From Lachnospiraceae bacterium (GTDB taxonomy: Bacteria; Bacillota; Clostridia; Lachnospirales; Lachnospiraceae), in contig CAJTBO010000017.1 of assembly GCA_910573755.1 (NCBI GenBank), forward strand, positions 1 to 64,000: 64,000 nt of DNA. Direction: 5' to 3'. The translations under genes were made by a program, and so were the position numbers. The notes under the pieces are model-generated. The model was given only the letters and a program-made list of their open reading frames with translations. It did not search any database and was not told where the DNA came from. Below, piece after piece: positions 9,278-19,052 of the stretch; positions within the stretch are counted from its first letter, which is position 1, and each line of letters begins with the position of its first letter.

Positions 9278-10888
9278 ATGTACAAAGTAATCCTTGTAGA
9301 CGACGAATATTTAACCCGTGATGCCATCAGCAAAAACACCCCCTGGGAGGAGGCCGGTTTTATGCTGGCGGGCACCGCGGAAAACGGAAAGGCGGCGATA
9401 GCCCTGATCGAAGAGACAAAGCCGGATCTGATCCTGACGGATATCTGTATGCCGGTGCTGGACGGGATCGGGCTAGCTGCCTATGTCCATGAACATCATC
9501 CGGAGATGATGGTGGTCATCATCAGCGGTTATGATGATTTTGACTATGCGAAACAGGCTATGTCCTATGAGGTGGCGGATTATATATTGAAGCCCATTAC
9601 TTCCGTGGAACTGGTGGAGGAACTGGATAAAATACGCAAAAAACTGGAAGCCTCAAGCCAAAAGCGGGGACAGCTTGAAAAGATACAGCAGGAGTTCAGG
9701 AAAAACATGCCGATCCTGCGCAGCCATTTTCTCAGCAGGCTTCTGGAGGGGAGTTTCCCGCCGGGAGATATCGCATCCCGCATGGAGTATTTCGGGCTAT
9801 TCGCAAAAGGAGCCTTTCAGGCGGTGACGATGATCGAACTGGAGGATACTTCCGCTTTTCTAAAACTCTATCCGGAGACGACCCGGGAACTTCTGGAGTT
9901 TTCCGTCGCCAATATCAGCGAGGAACTGATACAGGAGAACCCTCATGTGATCTTCTTTCAGAATACGGAAAACCGGAGCATCTGCATTCTGGCGGAGGAT
10001 TCCGAGGAGGCGCTGCAGGAAGAGATCGAGAAGGTATGCGGTAATATCGTGGAAGCGATGTGGCGTTTTATGAAGATCAAAGTCTGCATACTGGTGGGAC
10101 AGACCGTCTCAGGCCCTGAAAAGTGGGCGGCAAGTTATGCGGGGGCGCTTCGGGCGAGGGAAAACAGATTTCTGCTGGAGGAACGTGTTTTTGTCTATGA
10201 AAAAGACTTTTCGGGCAGACAGGGAAACGGCTATCTGCGTACTTCGTTCTGGGTGGACAAGCTTGTGCTTTCTATTAAATTAAACCAAAATGCGGAACTG
10301 AAGGAGAAAACCTCTTTGATGTTTCGGGAGTTCAGGGATTCCGGCTGCGAGCGGAAAAAACTTCTTCTGCATATCCAGAATATCGTATTGACCATATTGA
10401 TCAATCTGGAGGATAATGAGGTGGATATCGGCAAGGAGACGGAAGAGGCGGATTTTATCAACCATTTGCCGGAATACAGGCATATTGCCGATGTGGAGAT
10501 TTGTTTTCTGGAATTCTGCAATAAACTGTCCGCCGATATCGCGGGAAAACGGGAGAGTTCCAACCAGAAACAGGCGGTGCTCGCCCTGGATTATATGGAA
10601 AAAAATTACAATAATGTAAATCTGTCGCTGGGCAGCGTGTGCAGTTATCTCTGCGTCAGCACCAGTTATTTCAGCACGATCTTTAAAAGTGCCACGGGGG
10701 AGACTTTTGTGGAGGCGCTGACCAGAATACGGATGGAAAAGGCAAAGGGACTCCTGGAAACTTCCAATATGAAGAGCTATGAGGTGGCGCTGGCGGTAGG
10801 ATACAATGATCCCCACTATTTCAGTTCCATCTTCAAAAAACATACGGGCATGACGCCTACGGAATATGCAAAGCAGTTAAGAAACTGA
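9278..10888 (+). CDS. YesN-like response regulator with AraC output domain
   Basis: A 536-residue response regulator. Receiver domain at residues 1-120 with the acidic pair VDDE and phospho-acceptor Asp55 in LILTDICMPVLDG, and a conserved lysine in YILKPI. A long middle section follows, and two AraC helix-turn-helix units form the end (VNLSLGSVCSYLCVSTSYFS; YEVALAVGYNDPHYFSSIF; MTPTEYAKQLRN). It follows the kinase gene with only a single base between stop and ATG, so it is in the fucose operon. With the next two genes it makes a sensor set that probably controls the importer. Confidence 0.9.
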   Translation: MYKVILVDDEYLTRDAISKNTPWEEAGFMLAGTAENGKAAIALIEETKPDLILTDICMPVLDGIGLAAYVHEHHPEMMVVIISGYDDFDYAKQAMSYEVADYILKPITSVELVEELDKIRKKLEASSQKRGQLEKIQQEFRKNMPILRSHFLSRLLEGSFPPGDIASRMEYFGLFAKGAFQAVTMIELEDTSAFLKLYPETTRELLEFSVANISEELIQENPHVIFFQNTENRSICILAEDSEEALQEEIEKVCGNIVEAMWRFMKIKVCILVGQTVSGPEKWAASYAGALRARENRFLLEERVFVYEKDFSGRQGNGYLRTSFWVDKLVLSIKLNQNAELKEKTSLMFREFRDSGCERKKLLLHIQNIVLTILINLEDNEVDIGKETEEADFINHLPEYRHIADVEICFLEFCNKLSADIAGKRESSNQKQAVLALDYMEKNYNNVNLSLGSVCSYLCVSTSYFSTIFKSATGETFVEALTRIRMEKAKGLLETSNMKSYEVALAVGYNDPHYFSSIFKKHTGMTPTEYAKQLRN

Positions 10889-11018
10889 AGCTGTGCGCGT
10901 TGTGATGATTACATGGCAACGGCTCCATCAATCCGTCTAACGCCGTTTCAACTGAAGCCGTGTGCACATTATGATGATTACGCCCCGCTCTTTCGGAGGG
11001 GTGTTTGGGAAGATAGGT

Positions 11019-12818
11019 ATGGCAAGACAAAACAGCAGTTACGCGAAAAGCCTGCAGGGAAAGATCAATATTTCCCTTTTGTTTATTGTGGCGACGGCGG
11101 TGGTCAGCTTTATGATCATTTCCATCACACAGAGCAGGATCGCTGTGCGGAATACGGCAATTGAATATACATCCCAGTTGATCGACATGATGAACGAGAG
11201 CATTGACTCCTATATCACCAGTATGGAGAGCATTGCCCGGATCGTGGTGGAAAATTCCGATGTGAGAAGCTACCTGTTTACGGAGACGGGGGATGAGCGG
11301 CTGAGAGCGGAATACGGCGAGAGGGCGGCGGAACTGTTTCAGACGCTGACGGATACCGGTAGCGATATCTGCAATATCGGCATTATCGGTGAAAACGGCC
11401 GTTATCTGATCAACGATACCGCCACGAAAATCAATCCCTATGCGGGATACGAAAATACGGACTGGTATCAGGAAGCTCTGCTGGGGGAGGAAGTAATCAC
11501 TTCTTCCCATGTCCAGAATGTAGTGAGCGACGAGTTTCCCTGGGTAGTCACACTCAGCAGGGAGATTCCGGGGAGGGGAGACGGCGAGGCCGCGGTTCTG
11601 TTTGTGGATCTGAATTTCAGTTCGATCAGCCGCCTTTGTGAAAAGACAAATCTCGGGGCAAAGGGCTATGTGTTTATTATGGACGATTCCGGAAATCTGA
11701 TCTATCATCCGAAGCAGAGGCTGATCTACAGCGGGCTGCTGGAGGAAGAGTTCACGCCGGATATGCTGCAGAACGGGGATGTGGTCTTTTCCGGGGACGG
11801 GCAGAAGCTTTATACGGTCTCGAAATCGGAGATAACGGGCTGGACGATGGTCGGCGTTACTTATCTGGATGAGATGATGTCGAGAACAGGCAGGCTGCGG
11901 AATCTGTTTTATCTGATGGCGGTCGTGCTGGTAGGGGTGGCGCTGACAATGTCTGTTTTTCTGACAGATATGGTGACAAAGCCGCTCCGCAAGCTGCGGG
12001 AGACAATGAAGGTGGTGGAGGGCGGAAATTTTGAGGTGGAGATTGAAGAACCCGATACCGGGGATGAGATATCCGATCTGTTCCGTTCCTTCCGGAACAT
12101 GATCTTGAAGATCCGTGAACTGATCGAGCAGAATACGGCGGAACAGCGGGAGAAGAGAAAGAGCGAACTAAATGCCCTGCAGGCGCAGATCAACCCGCAT
12201 TTTTTGTATAATACGCTGGATTCCATTATCTGGATGGCGGAGGGAGGCAATATCAGGGATGTGGTGCTGATGACATCCTCTCTGGCAAAGCTGCTGCGGA
12301 AGAGCATCAGCAACAAAAACGAAATGGTCACGCTGGAGGAGGAGATAGAATATACCAGAAGTTACCTGACCATCCAGAAGATGCGGTATGTAGATAAACT
12401 GGAATACGAGATAGATGTGGAACCTGTGGTGCTGCAGATGGAGATCGTAAAGCTGATCATCCAGCCCATTGTGGAAAACGCGATCTATCACGGCATTAAA
12501 TATAAGGAAGGGAAAGGGCTTATCCGGATAACGGGAGGGTTTCAGGATGACCGGATCGTATTGCGGGTGAGCGATAACGGCGTGGGTATGACGAAGGAGG
12601 CGCTGTCCCATGTATTTGACGAAAGGGTGACGGATACCCGGAAAAACGGCGTGGGTGTTTTGAACGTACATCGCAGGATCCGGTTGTATTACGGTGGAGA
12701 GTACGGGCTGTCCTTTGAGAGTGAGGAAGGGAAAGGGACGTGCGTCAGTATCCATCTGCCGCTGCCGGAGATGGAAAGAGAGTGGATAAAACGGAAAACG
12801 GAGTCTGGAGGAGAATAG
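11019..12818 (+). CDS. YesM-like sensor histidine kinase
   Basis: A membrane sensor kinase of about 600 residues. A first membrane helix (SLLFIVATAVVSFMIISI) leads to an extracellular sensing domain, a second helix (LRNLFYLMAVVLVGVALTMSVF), a HAMP linker, the His_kinase motif QINPHFLYNTLD with the phospho-His near residue 393, and an ATPase domain (IVENAIYHG, SDNGVGM). ATG 11019 is preferred; the frame opens 57 nt earlier within an imperfect duplication of 30-odd bases (10885 and 10949) that has no clear ribosome site. Pairs with the upstream regulator. Confidence 0.88.
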   Translation: MARQNSSYAKSLQGKINISLLFIVATAVVSFMIISITQSRIAVRNTAIEYTSQLIDMMNESIDSYITSMESIARIVVENSDVRSYLFTETGDERLRAEYGERAAELFQTLTDTGSDICNIGIIGENGRYLINDTATKINPYAGYENTDWYQEALLGEEVITSSHVQNVVSDEFPWVVTLSREIPGRGDGEAAVLFVDLNFSSISRLCEKTNLGAKGYVFIMDDSGNLIYHPKQRLIYSGLLEEEFTPDMLQNGDVVFSGDGQKLYTVSKSEITGWTMVGVTYLDEMMSRTGRLRNLFYLMAVVLVGVALTMSVFLTDMVTKPLRKLRETMKVVEGGNFEVEIEEPDTGDEISDLFRSFRNMILKIRELIEQNTAEQREKRKSELNALQAQINPHFLYNTLDSIIWMAEGGNIRDVVLMTSSLAKLLRKSISNKNEMVTLEEEIEYTRSYLTIQKMRYVDKLEYEIDVEPVVLQMEIVKLIIQPIVENAIYHGIKYKEGKGLIRITGGFQDDRIVLRVSDNGVGMTKEALSHVFDERVTDTRKNGVGVLNVHRRIRLYYGGEYGLSFESEEGKGTCVSIHLPLPEMEREWIKRKTESGGE

Positions 12819-12845
12819 GAAAGCCTGCAGGCGCGGGGAGTCGGT

Positions 12846-13856
12846 ATGCTTGAGAGAAACAATCACAAATATATTCTGGTTTTGATCGTGATCGTAACAA
12901 TACTGGCGGCGATCGGTGTATTTTATTATTCCAGCGGGGAAAGCGAGGAGGGGAGCAGCGAACTTTTAGTGCGGATCGTGCTGATCCCCAAAGGACTCAA
13001 TGACTCCAATACATTCTGGAGCGATGTGATCGAGGGGGCGGAGATGGCGGCATCGGAGAGGAATGTGGAGTTGACCGTTCTTGCGCCTTCCTTTGAGACG
13101 GAGGTGGAGGTGCAGAATAAAATGATCGAGGAAGCCATAGAGATGCGGCCGGATGCCATTGTACTGGCGCCGAGCGATTACGTAAAAACGCTGCCCTATG
13201 CAAGAAAGGTGGAGGAGACGGGGATCAAGCTTGTCATTCTGGACTCGGTCATGGCGGAAGAGGCGGGGTGCTGCGTGGTGGCAACGGATAATCTGAAGGC
13301 CGGTTACCGGATGGGGGAATATATGAAGCCCTATTTGAATGAAGACAGTGTGATCGGCATCATGGAACATATCAAGGGCGTATCCACCGCCGTGGAACGG
13401 GAGCAGGGGCTTCTGGAGGCGCTCGGCACATACGGGGATCAGATCGTGGATGTGCGTTATTGTGATTCCAGCAACGATAAATCCTACGAAGAGACGAAAG
13501 CAATGCTGACGGAGAATCCTGACATTAATGTCATATTTTGCCTGAACGAAGATTCTGCTTCCGGCGCGGCGAGAGCGGTCCATGACATGGGGCTGGGCGG
13601 CAAGGTGGCTATGGTGGGGTTCGACAGTTCGCTGGAGGAGATCCAGTTTCTGGAAAGCGGTGTATTTAACGCGATCGTGGTGCAAAGGCCCCTGAATATG
13701 GGATATCTGGGCCTGTCAATGGCTTATCAGGCAGCCAGAAGCCAGGAAGTGCCAAGAACGGTTGAGTCGGGTTCTGTTCTGATCACAAAGGAGACGATCT
13801 ACACGACGGAAAACCAAAAACTCCTGTTTCCGTTCCGGGAAAATGATAAGGAATAA
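12846..13856 (+). CDS. Membrane-anchored sugar-binding protein (sensor accessory)
   Basis: A 336-residue periplasmic-binding-protein fold of the LacI/ribose type: VLIPKGLNDSNTFWSDVIEG, PDAIVLAPSDY, VVATDNLKAGYRMGEYM, VIFCLNEDSASGAARAV, VGFDSS. An N-terminal uncleaved-looking helix (YILVLIVIVTILAAIGVFYY) without a lipobox Cys would tether it outside the membrane. It directly follows the histidine kinase, and it differs from the lipoprotein that serves the importer at 16.7 kb. I infer it presents sugar to the kinase, as in sugar-binding three-component systems. Confidence 0.82.
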   Translation: MLERNNHKYILVLIVIVTILAAIGVFYYSSGESEEGSSELLVRIVLIPKGLNDSNTFWSDVIEGAEMAASERNVELTVLAPSFETEVEVQNKMIEEAIEMRPDAIVLAPSDYVKTLPYARKVEETGIKLVILDSVMAEEAGCCVVATDNLKAGYRMGEYMKPYLNEDSVIGIMEHIKGVSTAVEREQGLLEALGTYGDQIVDVRYCDSSNDKSYEETKAMLTENPDINVIFCLNEDSASGAARAVHDMGLGGKVAMVGFDSSLEEIQFLESGVFNAIVVQRPLNMGYLGLSMAYQAARSQEVPRTVESGSVLITKETIYTTENQKLLFPFRENDKE

Positions 13857-13922
13857 TTTCACCCTTTTTCAGAAAATATTCTATTTAAAAGGAAAGAGAT
13901 TTCTCCTATACTTAAAGGCAGT

Positions 13923-13956
13923 GGGCAGCATATGCTTTCGCTGCCCTTTGTTTTTT
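13923..13956 (+). terminator. Rho-independent terminator
   Basis: GGGCAGC, a 10-nt loop, GCTGCCC, then TTTGTTTTTT. It closes the sensor section and separates it from the importer genes. Confidence 0.85.
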
Positions 13957-14020
13957 CGGAAAAAGCTGTTGAAACCTGTTTTATGGCAGGGGGAATGCAA
14001 AAAGAAGGTAAGGTGATGAT

Positions 14021-15514
14021 GTGGGTGAAGTGATATTGACGATGAAGGGCATCGATAAGTCCTTTCCGGGGGTCCATGCATTGGACCATGTGGACCTGGA
14101 GGTAAGGAAGGGCGAAGTGCATGCGCTGATGGGAGAGAACGGCGCCGGGAAGTCAACGCTGATGAAGGTGCTGACAGGCATCTACTCAAAGGATTCCGGG
14201 ACCATAACCTATGAGGGGAGGGAGATCGAGTTCACGAACCCCCGCGAGGCGCAGGACGCAGGCATCGTGATCGTGCACCAGGAGCTGAACATGATGGGGC
14301 ATTTGACGGTGGCGCAGAACATCTTTATCGGCAGGGAGCCGATGAAGGGAGCGCTGATCGACGATGCGAAGATGAACGAGGAGGCGAAGAGGCTCTTTGA
14401 GATGCTGAGCATCGATATAGACCCGACGGAGAAGATGAGCCGCCTGACGGTCGGCAAGCAGCAGATGTGCGAGATTGCGAAGGCCATCTCCCACGACGCG
14501 AAGGTGATCGTGTTCGACGAGCCTTCGGCGGCGCTGACAGAGGCGGAGATCGAGGAACTGTTCAAGATCATCCGCGACCTGCGGGCGAAGGATATGGGGA
14601 TCGTATACATCTCCCACAGGATGGATGAGATCAAGGTCATCACGGACAGGGTGACGGTGATGCGTGACGGCGGGTATGTGGGAACGCTGATCACGGCGGA
14701 ATGTACAAAGGACGACATCATCAACATGATGGTGGGTCGTGTAATCTATGAAGATCCGAAGACAGAGAGCACGGTAAAGCCCGGGGCGCCGGTGGTCCTG
14801 AAGGTGGAACACTTAAACGCGGGGAAGATGGTGCAGGATGTTAGTTTCGAGTTACATAAAGGGGAGATCCTTGGCTTCTCCGGCCTGATGGGGGCTGGCC
14901 GGACCGAGACAGCCAGGGCACTGTTCGGGGCGGACCCGAAAGAAGGCGGAGACATCTATGTAAACGGTGAAAAGGTAGAGATCAGGACACCGATGGATGC
15001 GGTAAAACACGGTATCGGGTACCTGTCGGAGGACAGGAAGCGCTTCGGTATCGTGACCGCCAAGACAGTGGCGGAGAACACGACGATGGCGTGCTTAGAG
15101 GATTATATGAAGGGCATCTTCATCGACAGCAGGCGCGAGAACGAGGTGGCGCAGAAGTACGTGGAGGACTTAAAGACGAAAACCCCCGGCGTGGACCAGC
15201 TTGTGGTGAACTTATCAGGCGGGAACCAGCAGAAAGTGGTCATAGCGAAATGGCTTGCAAGGAACTGTGATATCCTGATCTTCGACGAGCCGACGAGGGG
15301 TATTGACGTGGGCGCGAAGAGCGAGATCTATCACCTGATGAATGAACTGGTGGCAGAAGGAAAGTCGATCATCATGATTTCCTCTGAAATGACAGAAATA
15401 CTGAGAATGAGTGACCGTATCGTGGTGATGTGCGAAGGGAAGAAGACAGGCGAGATCGACATAGCCGAGGCGACCCAGGAGAACATCATGCATGCGGCAA
15501 CACTGAGAAAATAA
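14021..15514 (+). CDS. Sugar ABC importer ATP-binding protein (MglA/RbsA-like)
   Basis: A 497-residue protein with two fused ATPase domains. First half: Walker A GENGAGKST, signature LTVGKQQMCEIAKA, Walker B VIVFDEPSAALT. Second half: signature LSGGNQQKVVIAKW and Walker B ILIFDEPTRGID; its Walker A is degenerate (GLMGAGRTETA), as is normal for the family. It drives uptake of a monosaccharide, here probably L-fucose. The start is GTG 14021 after AAGGTGATGAT. Permease and binding protein follow. Confidence 0.92.
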   Translation: MGEVILTMKGIDKSFPGVHALDHVDLEVRKGEVHALMGENGAGKSTLMKVLTGIYSKDSGTITYEGREIEFTNPREAQDAGIVIVHQELNMMGHLTVAQNIFIGREPMKGALIDDAKMNEEAKRLFEMLSIDIDPTEKMSRLTVGKQQMCEIAKAISHDAKVIVFDEPSAALTEAEIEELFKIIRDLRAKDMGIVYISHRMDEIKVITDRVTVMRDGGYVGTLITAECTKDDIINMMVGRVIYEDPKTESTVKPGAPVVLKVEHLNAGKMVQDVSFELHKGEILGFSGLMGAGRTETARALFGADPKEGGDIYVNGEKVEIRTPMDAVKHGIGYLSEDRKRFGIVTAKTVAENTTMACLEDYMKGIFIDSRRENEVAQKYVEDLKTKTPGVDQLVVNLSGGNQQKVVIAKWLARNCDILIFDEPTRGIDVGAKSEIYHLMNELVAEGKSIIMISSEMTEILRMSDRIVVMCEGKKTGEIDIAEATQENIMHAATLRK

Positions 15515-15554
15515 ATGATCCGTTTACGGAACTATAAATAGGAGGATGAGAGTG

Positions 15555-16559
15555 ATGGCAAATAATGAGAAAAAGGGTAATGCTTTTACCGAGAATCCGA
15601 TCGTAAGAGCGATAGGTACCCAGAAAATAGTAGTTGTGGCGGTTCTGATTGTGTTATTCGGATTTTTCTGCATCGCGAGCCCGGCATTCAGACAGTATTC
15701 CACAATCCTTAGTATAATGGACTATTCCTATTATACGACATTGATGGCGATCGGCGTTACGTTCTGCCTGATCACAGGCGGTGTTGACCTGTCGATCGGA
15801 ACAGGTATCATCTGTTACGGTCTGCTGGGCGGTTTTCTGATCAACCATAAGGGGATGCCGGTGGCGGTCGGCCTTTTGGTAACACTGCTTGCGGCGCTTG
15901 TGGTCGGTACTGTAAACGGCGCACTGGTGGCGATTCTGGAACTGCCGCCGTTTATCGCAACGCTTTGTACGATGATGATCTGCCGCGGTCTTGGTTCCAT
16001 CGCAACCGGAGGACTTTCCCAGAACTGGCCGCCTGCAGGAAGCGAGACAGGATGGTTCAGAAGTATCTTCAAGCTGGATCTCGGTACAACAAAGATTCCG
16101 CTGGGGTTTGTCTGGGTGCTTCTGCTGGTCATTCTGATGTCGGTTGTATTAAATAAGACAAAAGTGGGCCGTTATATTATCGCGATTGGTTCCAATAAGG
16201 AAGCCACAAGGCTTTCGGGCGTGAATGTGATCAAGTATCAGATGTCTGCCTATATCATTTCCGGTTTCTTCTCAGGACTGGCGGCGATCGCTTACGCGGC
16301 AACCTTCCAGGCGATCGCACCGGGTACCGGCGCAGGTCTGGAACTGGATGCCATCGGCGGCGCGATCATCGGCGGAACTTCCATGAACGGCGGCTCCGGC
16401 TCCGTTGCGGGAACACTGCTCGGCGTATTTATTATGTCCATGTTAAAGACCGGACTTCCGTTTATCGGCCTGCAGGCGAACTGGCAGCAGATCATCACGG
16501 GACTGGTATTGATCGCGGCTGTATACATTGATGTGCTGAAAAACAAAAAAATGGAATAG
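15555..16559 (+). CDS. Sugar ABC importer permease (MglC/RbsC-like)
   Basis: A 334-residue polytopic membrane protein of the branched BPD_transp_2 family, with about 8-10 hydrophobic segments and the family blocks ITGGVDLSIGTGI, LPPFIATLCTMM and AIGGAIIGGTSMNGGSGS. AGGAGG ends at 15545; ATG 15555 gives a normal 9-base spacing, whereas ATG 15546 would touch the ribosome site. The homodimer would form the channel for the two-domain ATPase encoded just upstream. Confidence 0.92.
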   Translation: MANNEKKGNAFTENPIVRAIGTQKIVVVAVLIVLFGFFCIASPAFRQYSTILSIMDYSYYTTLMAIGVTFCLITGGVDLSIGTGIICYGLLGGFLINHKGMPVAVGLLVTLLAALVVGTVNGALVAILELPPFIATLCTMMICRGLGSIATGGLSQNWPPAGSETGWFRSIFKLDLGTTKIPLGFVWVLLLVILMSVVLNKTKVGRYIIAIGSNKEATRLSGVNVIKYQMSAYIISGFFSGLAAIAYAATFQAIAPGTGAGLELDAIGGAIIGGTSMNGGSGSVAGTLLGVFIMSMLKTGLPFIGLQANWQQIITGLVLIAAVYIDVLKNKKME

Positions 16560-16619
16560 CAAGAGGAAAATTTTCTAAAATTGAGGAAAATTTTTACCAA
16601 TTTTAGTAATATATTGTAC

Positions 16620-16699
16620 TTGCAACTTAAAAAAAATACGGTACAATGAAATAGATGTGAAAGTGCACACCCTCATCACAGTATGGTGAGGCGCACTTT
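16620..16699 (+). promoter_or_regulatory. Internal promoter and 5' hairpin for the binding-protein gene
   Basis: TTGCAA (16620-16625), a 16-bp spacer and TACAAT (16642-16647) form a good promoter between the permease and binding-protein genes. Shortly after the expected start, AAAGTGC (16660-16666) and GCACTTT (16693-16699) enclose a further CCTCA/TGAGG pairing. This would give the binding protein its own, possibly stabilised, transcript, in keeping with the excess of binding protein these importers need. Confidence 0.6.
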
Positions 16700-16753
16700 A
16701 CATAAAAAATCATTCAAGGCCGTTACGGCCAGAAATAACAGGAGGAAAACTGA

Positions 16754-17920
16754 ATGAAAAAGAAAGTTTTAGCAAGCCTGCTCTGTGCAGCAATGGTAGC
16801 AGCAACATTAGTTGGCTGCGGCAATTCTTCAGAGCCGGCAACAGAGACACCTGCAGCAGAAGAGCCCGCAGCAGAGGAACCTGCAGCAGAAGAGCCTGCT
16901 GAGGAAGACGGGGGGGCAGATGAAGCGGCACCCGCAGGCGATCTTCATTTTGAAATCGTATCAAAAGGCTTCCAGCATCAGTTCTGGCAGGCAGTATTAA
17001 AAGGTTCTGAGCAGAAAGCGGCAGAACTTGGCGTGACAATGAACTTTGTCGGCCCTAACTCCGAATCTGATATCGCAGATCAGGTACAGATGTTAAACAA
17101 CGCTGTTAACGCACAGCCCGCAGCAATCGGCCTTGCAGCACTTGATACAAACGCAGCACTTGACGGTATCCAGCAGGCTATGGACGCAGGTATTCCTATT
17201 ATCGGATTTGACTCCGGCGTACCGGGCGCTCCCGAAGGTTCTATCTGGGCAAACTGCTCCACAGATAACTATGCGGCAGGCGAAATGGCAGCAGAAGAAA
17301 CATACAAGCTGATCAAAGACCAGATCACAGGCGCAACAGGTAAAGTAAGAATCGGTGTTATGAACCAGGATGCTACAGGCGAATCCCTGATCAACCGTGG
17401 TCTTGGCTTTATGGATAAGATTGCTGAGCTGATCGAAGCTGACGGCAAGACTGTTTCCGTAATCGGTAACGACAAGTATGTTACAGACTGTAAGATCGAG
17501 GCAAAGAACTCCGAAGACGGCGATGTAGTTATTGAAGTTCTGGTACCTGCACAGGTTACATCCGAACTGTCCGCTATCGACTGCCAGACTCTGCTGAACA
17601 AAGAAGACACGATCTGCATCTATGGTTCAAATCAGCACTCTGCAGAAGGTATGGTAACAGCAAATGAAAATATCGGCAGACTTGGCAAGGACGTTGTAGG
17701 CGTTGGCTTTGACTCCGGTGCGGTTATCAAGGCAGCTGTAAAAGACGGCACATTCGCAGGTTGTATTACACAGGCTCCGGTAGCTATGGGTGAAGCAGTG
17801 ATCCAGCAGCTTTACAATGCAGCAACAGGCGCAACTGTAGAAGATGTTGACACAGGATGTCAGTGGTTCACAGCTGAAAATATGGACGATCCTGAGATCG
17901 CTCAGAACCTGTATGACTAA
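16754..17920 (+). CDS. Sugar-binding lipoprotein of the ABC importer (MglB/RbsB-like)
   Basis: A 388-residue lipoprotein: signal peptide with lipobox LVGC (mature Cys about residue 22), a flexible linker with repeated PAAEE units (about residues 31-50), then a periplasmic-binding fold (FEIVSKGFQHQFWQAVLKGS, AAIGLAALDTNAALDGI, IIGFDSGVPGAPEGS, VGFDSGAVIKAAV). It would catch the sugar outside the cell and deliver it to the permease. AGGAGG lies 8 bases before ATG. Fucose is the likely ligand from context only. Confidence 0.9.
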   Translation: MKKKVLASLLCAAMVAATLVGCGNSSEPATETPAAEEPAAEEPAAEEPAEEDGGADEAAPAGDLHFEIVSKGFQHQFWQAVLKGSEQKAAELGVTMNFVGPNSESDIADQVQMLNNAVNAQPAAIGLAALDTNAALDGIQQAMDAGIPIIGFDSGVPGAPEGSIWANCSTDNYAAGEMAAEETYKLIKDQITGATGKVRIGVMNQDATGESLINRGLGFMDKIAELIEADGKTVSVIGNDKYVTDCKIEAKNSEDGDVVIEVLVPAQVTSELSAIDCQTLLNKEDTICIYGSNQHSAEGMVTANENIGRLGKDVVGVGFDSGAVIKAAVKDGTFAGCITQAPVAMGEAVIQQLYNAATGATVEDVDTGCQWFTAENMDDPEIAQNLYD

Positions 17921-17961
17921 TCCTTACGGATTATGAGAATATTGCATAAGAATTAAAAAGG

Positions 17962-17988
17962 CGCTCCGCAAAATGCGGAGCGTTTTTA
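17962..17988 (+). terminator. Rho-independent terminator
   Basis: CGCTCCGCA, loop AAA, TGCGGAGCG followed by TTTTT, 40 bases after the binding-protein stop; it ends the fucose module. Confidence 0.9.
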
Positions 17989-18045
17989 ATGTTATATCAT
18001 GTTATATGTTCAGCGCTTATAAATGATAAAAGAGATTTCGGGATT

Positions 18046-18993
18046 TTATTTCCCGGGATTGTTTTCGTTGATGATCAGAGGAATCTGGGACATCATGTTG
18101 TCAATATCTTCAAACATAGCACTTTTTGTAGTACCGAGACGTTCGGCATTTGTAATATGATCCATAACATCCTGATATCTGTCCTTGATCTGTTCAAAGA
18201 ATCCGCAGAGAGTCTGCAGAGAGTCCTGGGAGTTTCCGATCACGTTGGAAATCTCATCATGTACTGCGCCTGCGCCTTCAGCAGAATGCGTGATCTCATC
18301 AAAAGTCTGATAGGTCTTATCCACTTTTTCAAGGCTTTCACTCAATGCCTTTTGGGAAGTGGTGATATTGCCGTAGAGATGATTTGCCCCCTGTTCTACA
18401 TCATGGACTCCGTTGTTGACATCTATGGTAAGGGTTTTGATCTCATCTCCCAGCTTTCTGACCTGTTCCGCAACAACGGCAAAACCGCGTCCCTGTGCGC
18501 CGGCACGGGCTGCTTCAATGGATGCGTTCAGCGCAAGGATATTGGTCTGATTAGTGATGGAAACGATCTTGTCGGTACATTGCTTTATTTTTTCAATGGC
18601 TTCCTGCAGGCCGGTAAAGGTGTGTTCCATCTCCTCAAAATAGGTTTTTACCCGGGCGGAACTGTCTTTGAGTTCCTGCACATCGTTCTGCGCCTGCGAG
18701 ACGGAATCCGTGATCGTATTTTTTACGGTTACAAATTCCGCAGATACATCTTCAATGCTGGAAAAATTGCTGCCGAAATCCAGAAGCTGTTCATGAAATT
18801 CGTCCGTTTCCGTAAGTACCTCGCCGAAGGAACTGCCTATTTTATCTATTTCGATCAGAGAAGACACTTCTTTCTCTACGAGCTCTGTATGGTAGTCCTT
18901 TAGGCTGCTCATGACATGCAGTACAGGATACAGATTTTTTTGAGTTTCAGGAGCTTTGATTACCTCCTGTTTGGGTTTATGTAAGAATGACAC
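18046..18993 (-). CDS. Cytoplasmic methyl-accepting chemotaxis-type signalling protein
   Basis: A 315-residue protein that is almost all coiled coil and carries the MCP hairpin tip ([30 protein letters not shown]). There is no membrane helix or periplasmic domain, so it is a soluble receptor, and it must get its input from a partner. The start is GTG 18993 with AGGAGG upstream. It follows the FIST gene on the same strand after a 59-bp gap, which suggests FIST supplies the sensing. No other chemotaxis genes are nearby. Confidence 0.85.
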   Translation of the reverse strand: MSFLHKPKQEVIKAPETQKNLYPVLHVMSSLKDYHTELVEKEVSSLIEIDKIGSSFGEVLTETDEFHEQLLDFGSNFSSIEDVSAEFVTVKNTITDSVSQAQNDVQELKDSSARVKTYFEEMEHTFTGLQEAIEKIKQCTDKIVSITNQTNILALNASIEAARAGAQGRGFAVVAEQVRKLGDEIKTLTIDVNNGVHDVEQGANHLYGNITTSQKALSESLEKVDKTYQTFDEITHSAEGAGAVHDEISNVIGNSQDSLQTLCGFFEQIKDRYQDVMDHITNAERLGTTKSAMFEDIDNMMSQIPLIINENNPGK

Positions 18994-19052
18994 GGTGCTA
19001 TCCTCCTAATTCGGTTGACTTTAAAAAGTACGGGAACTTTCGCGGTCGGTTT

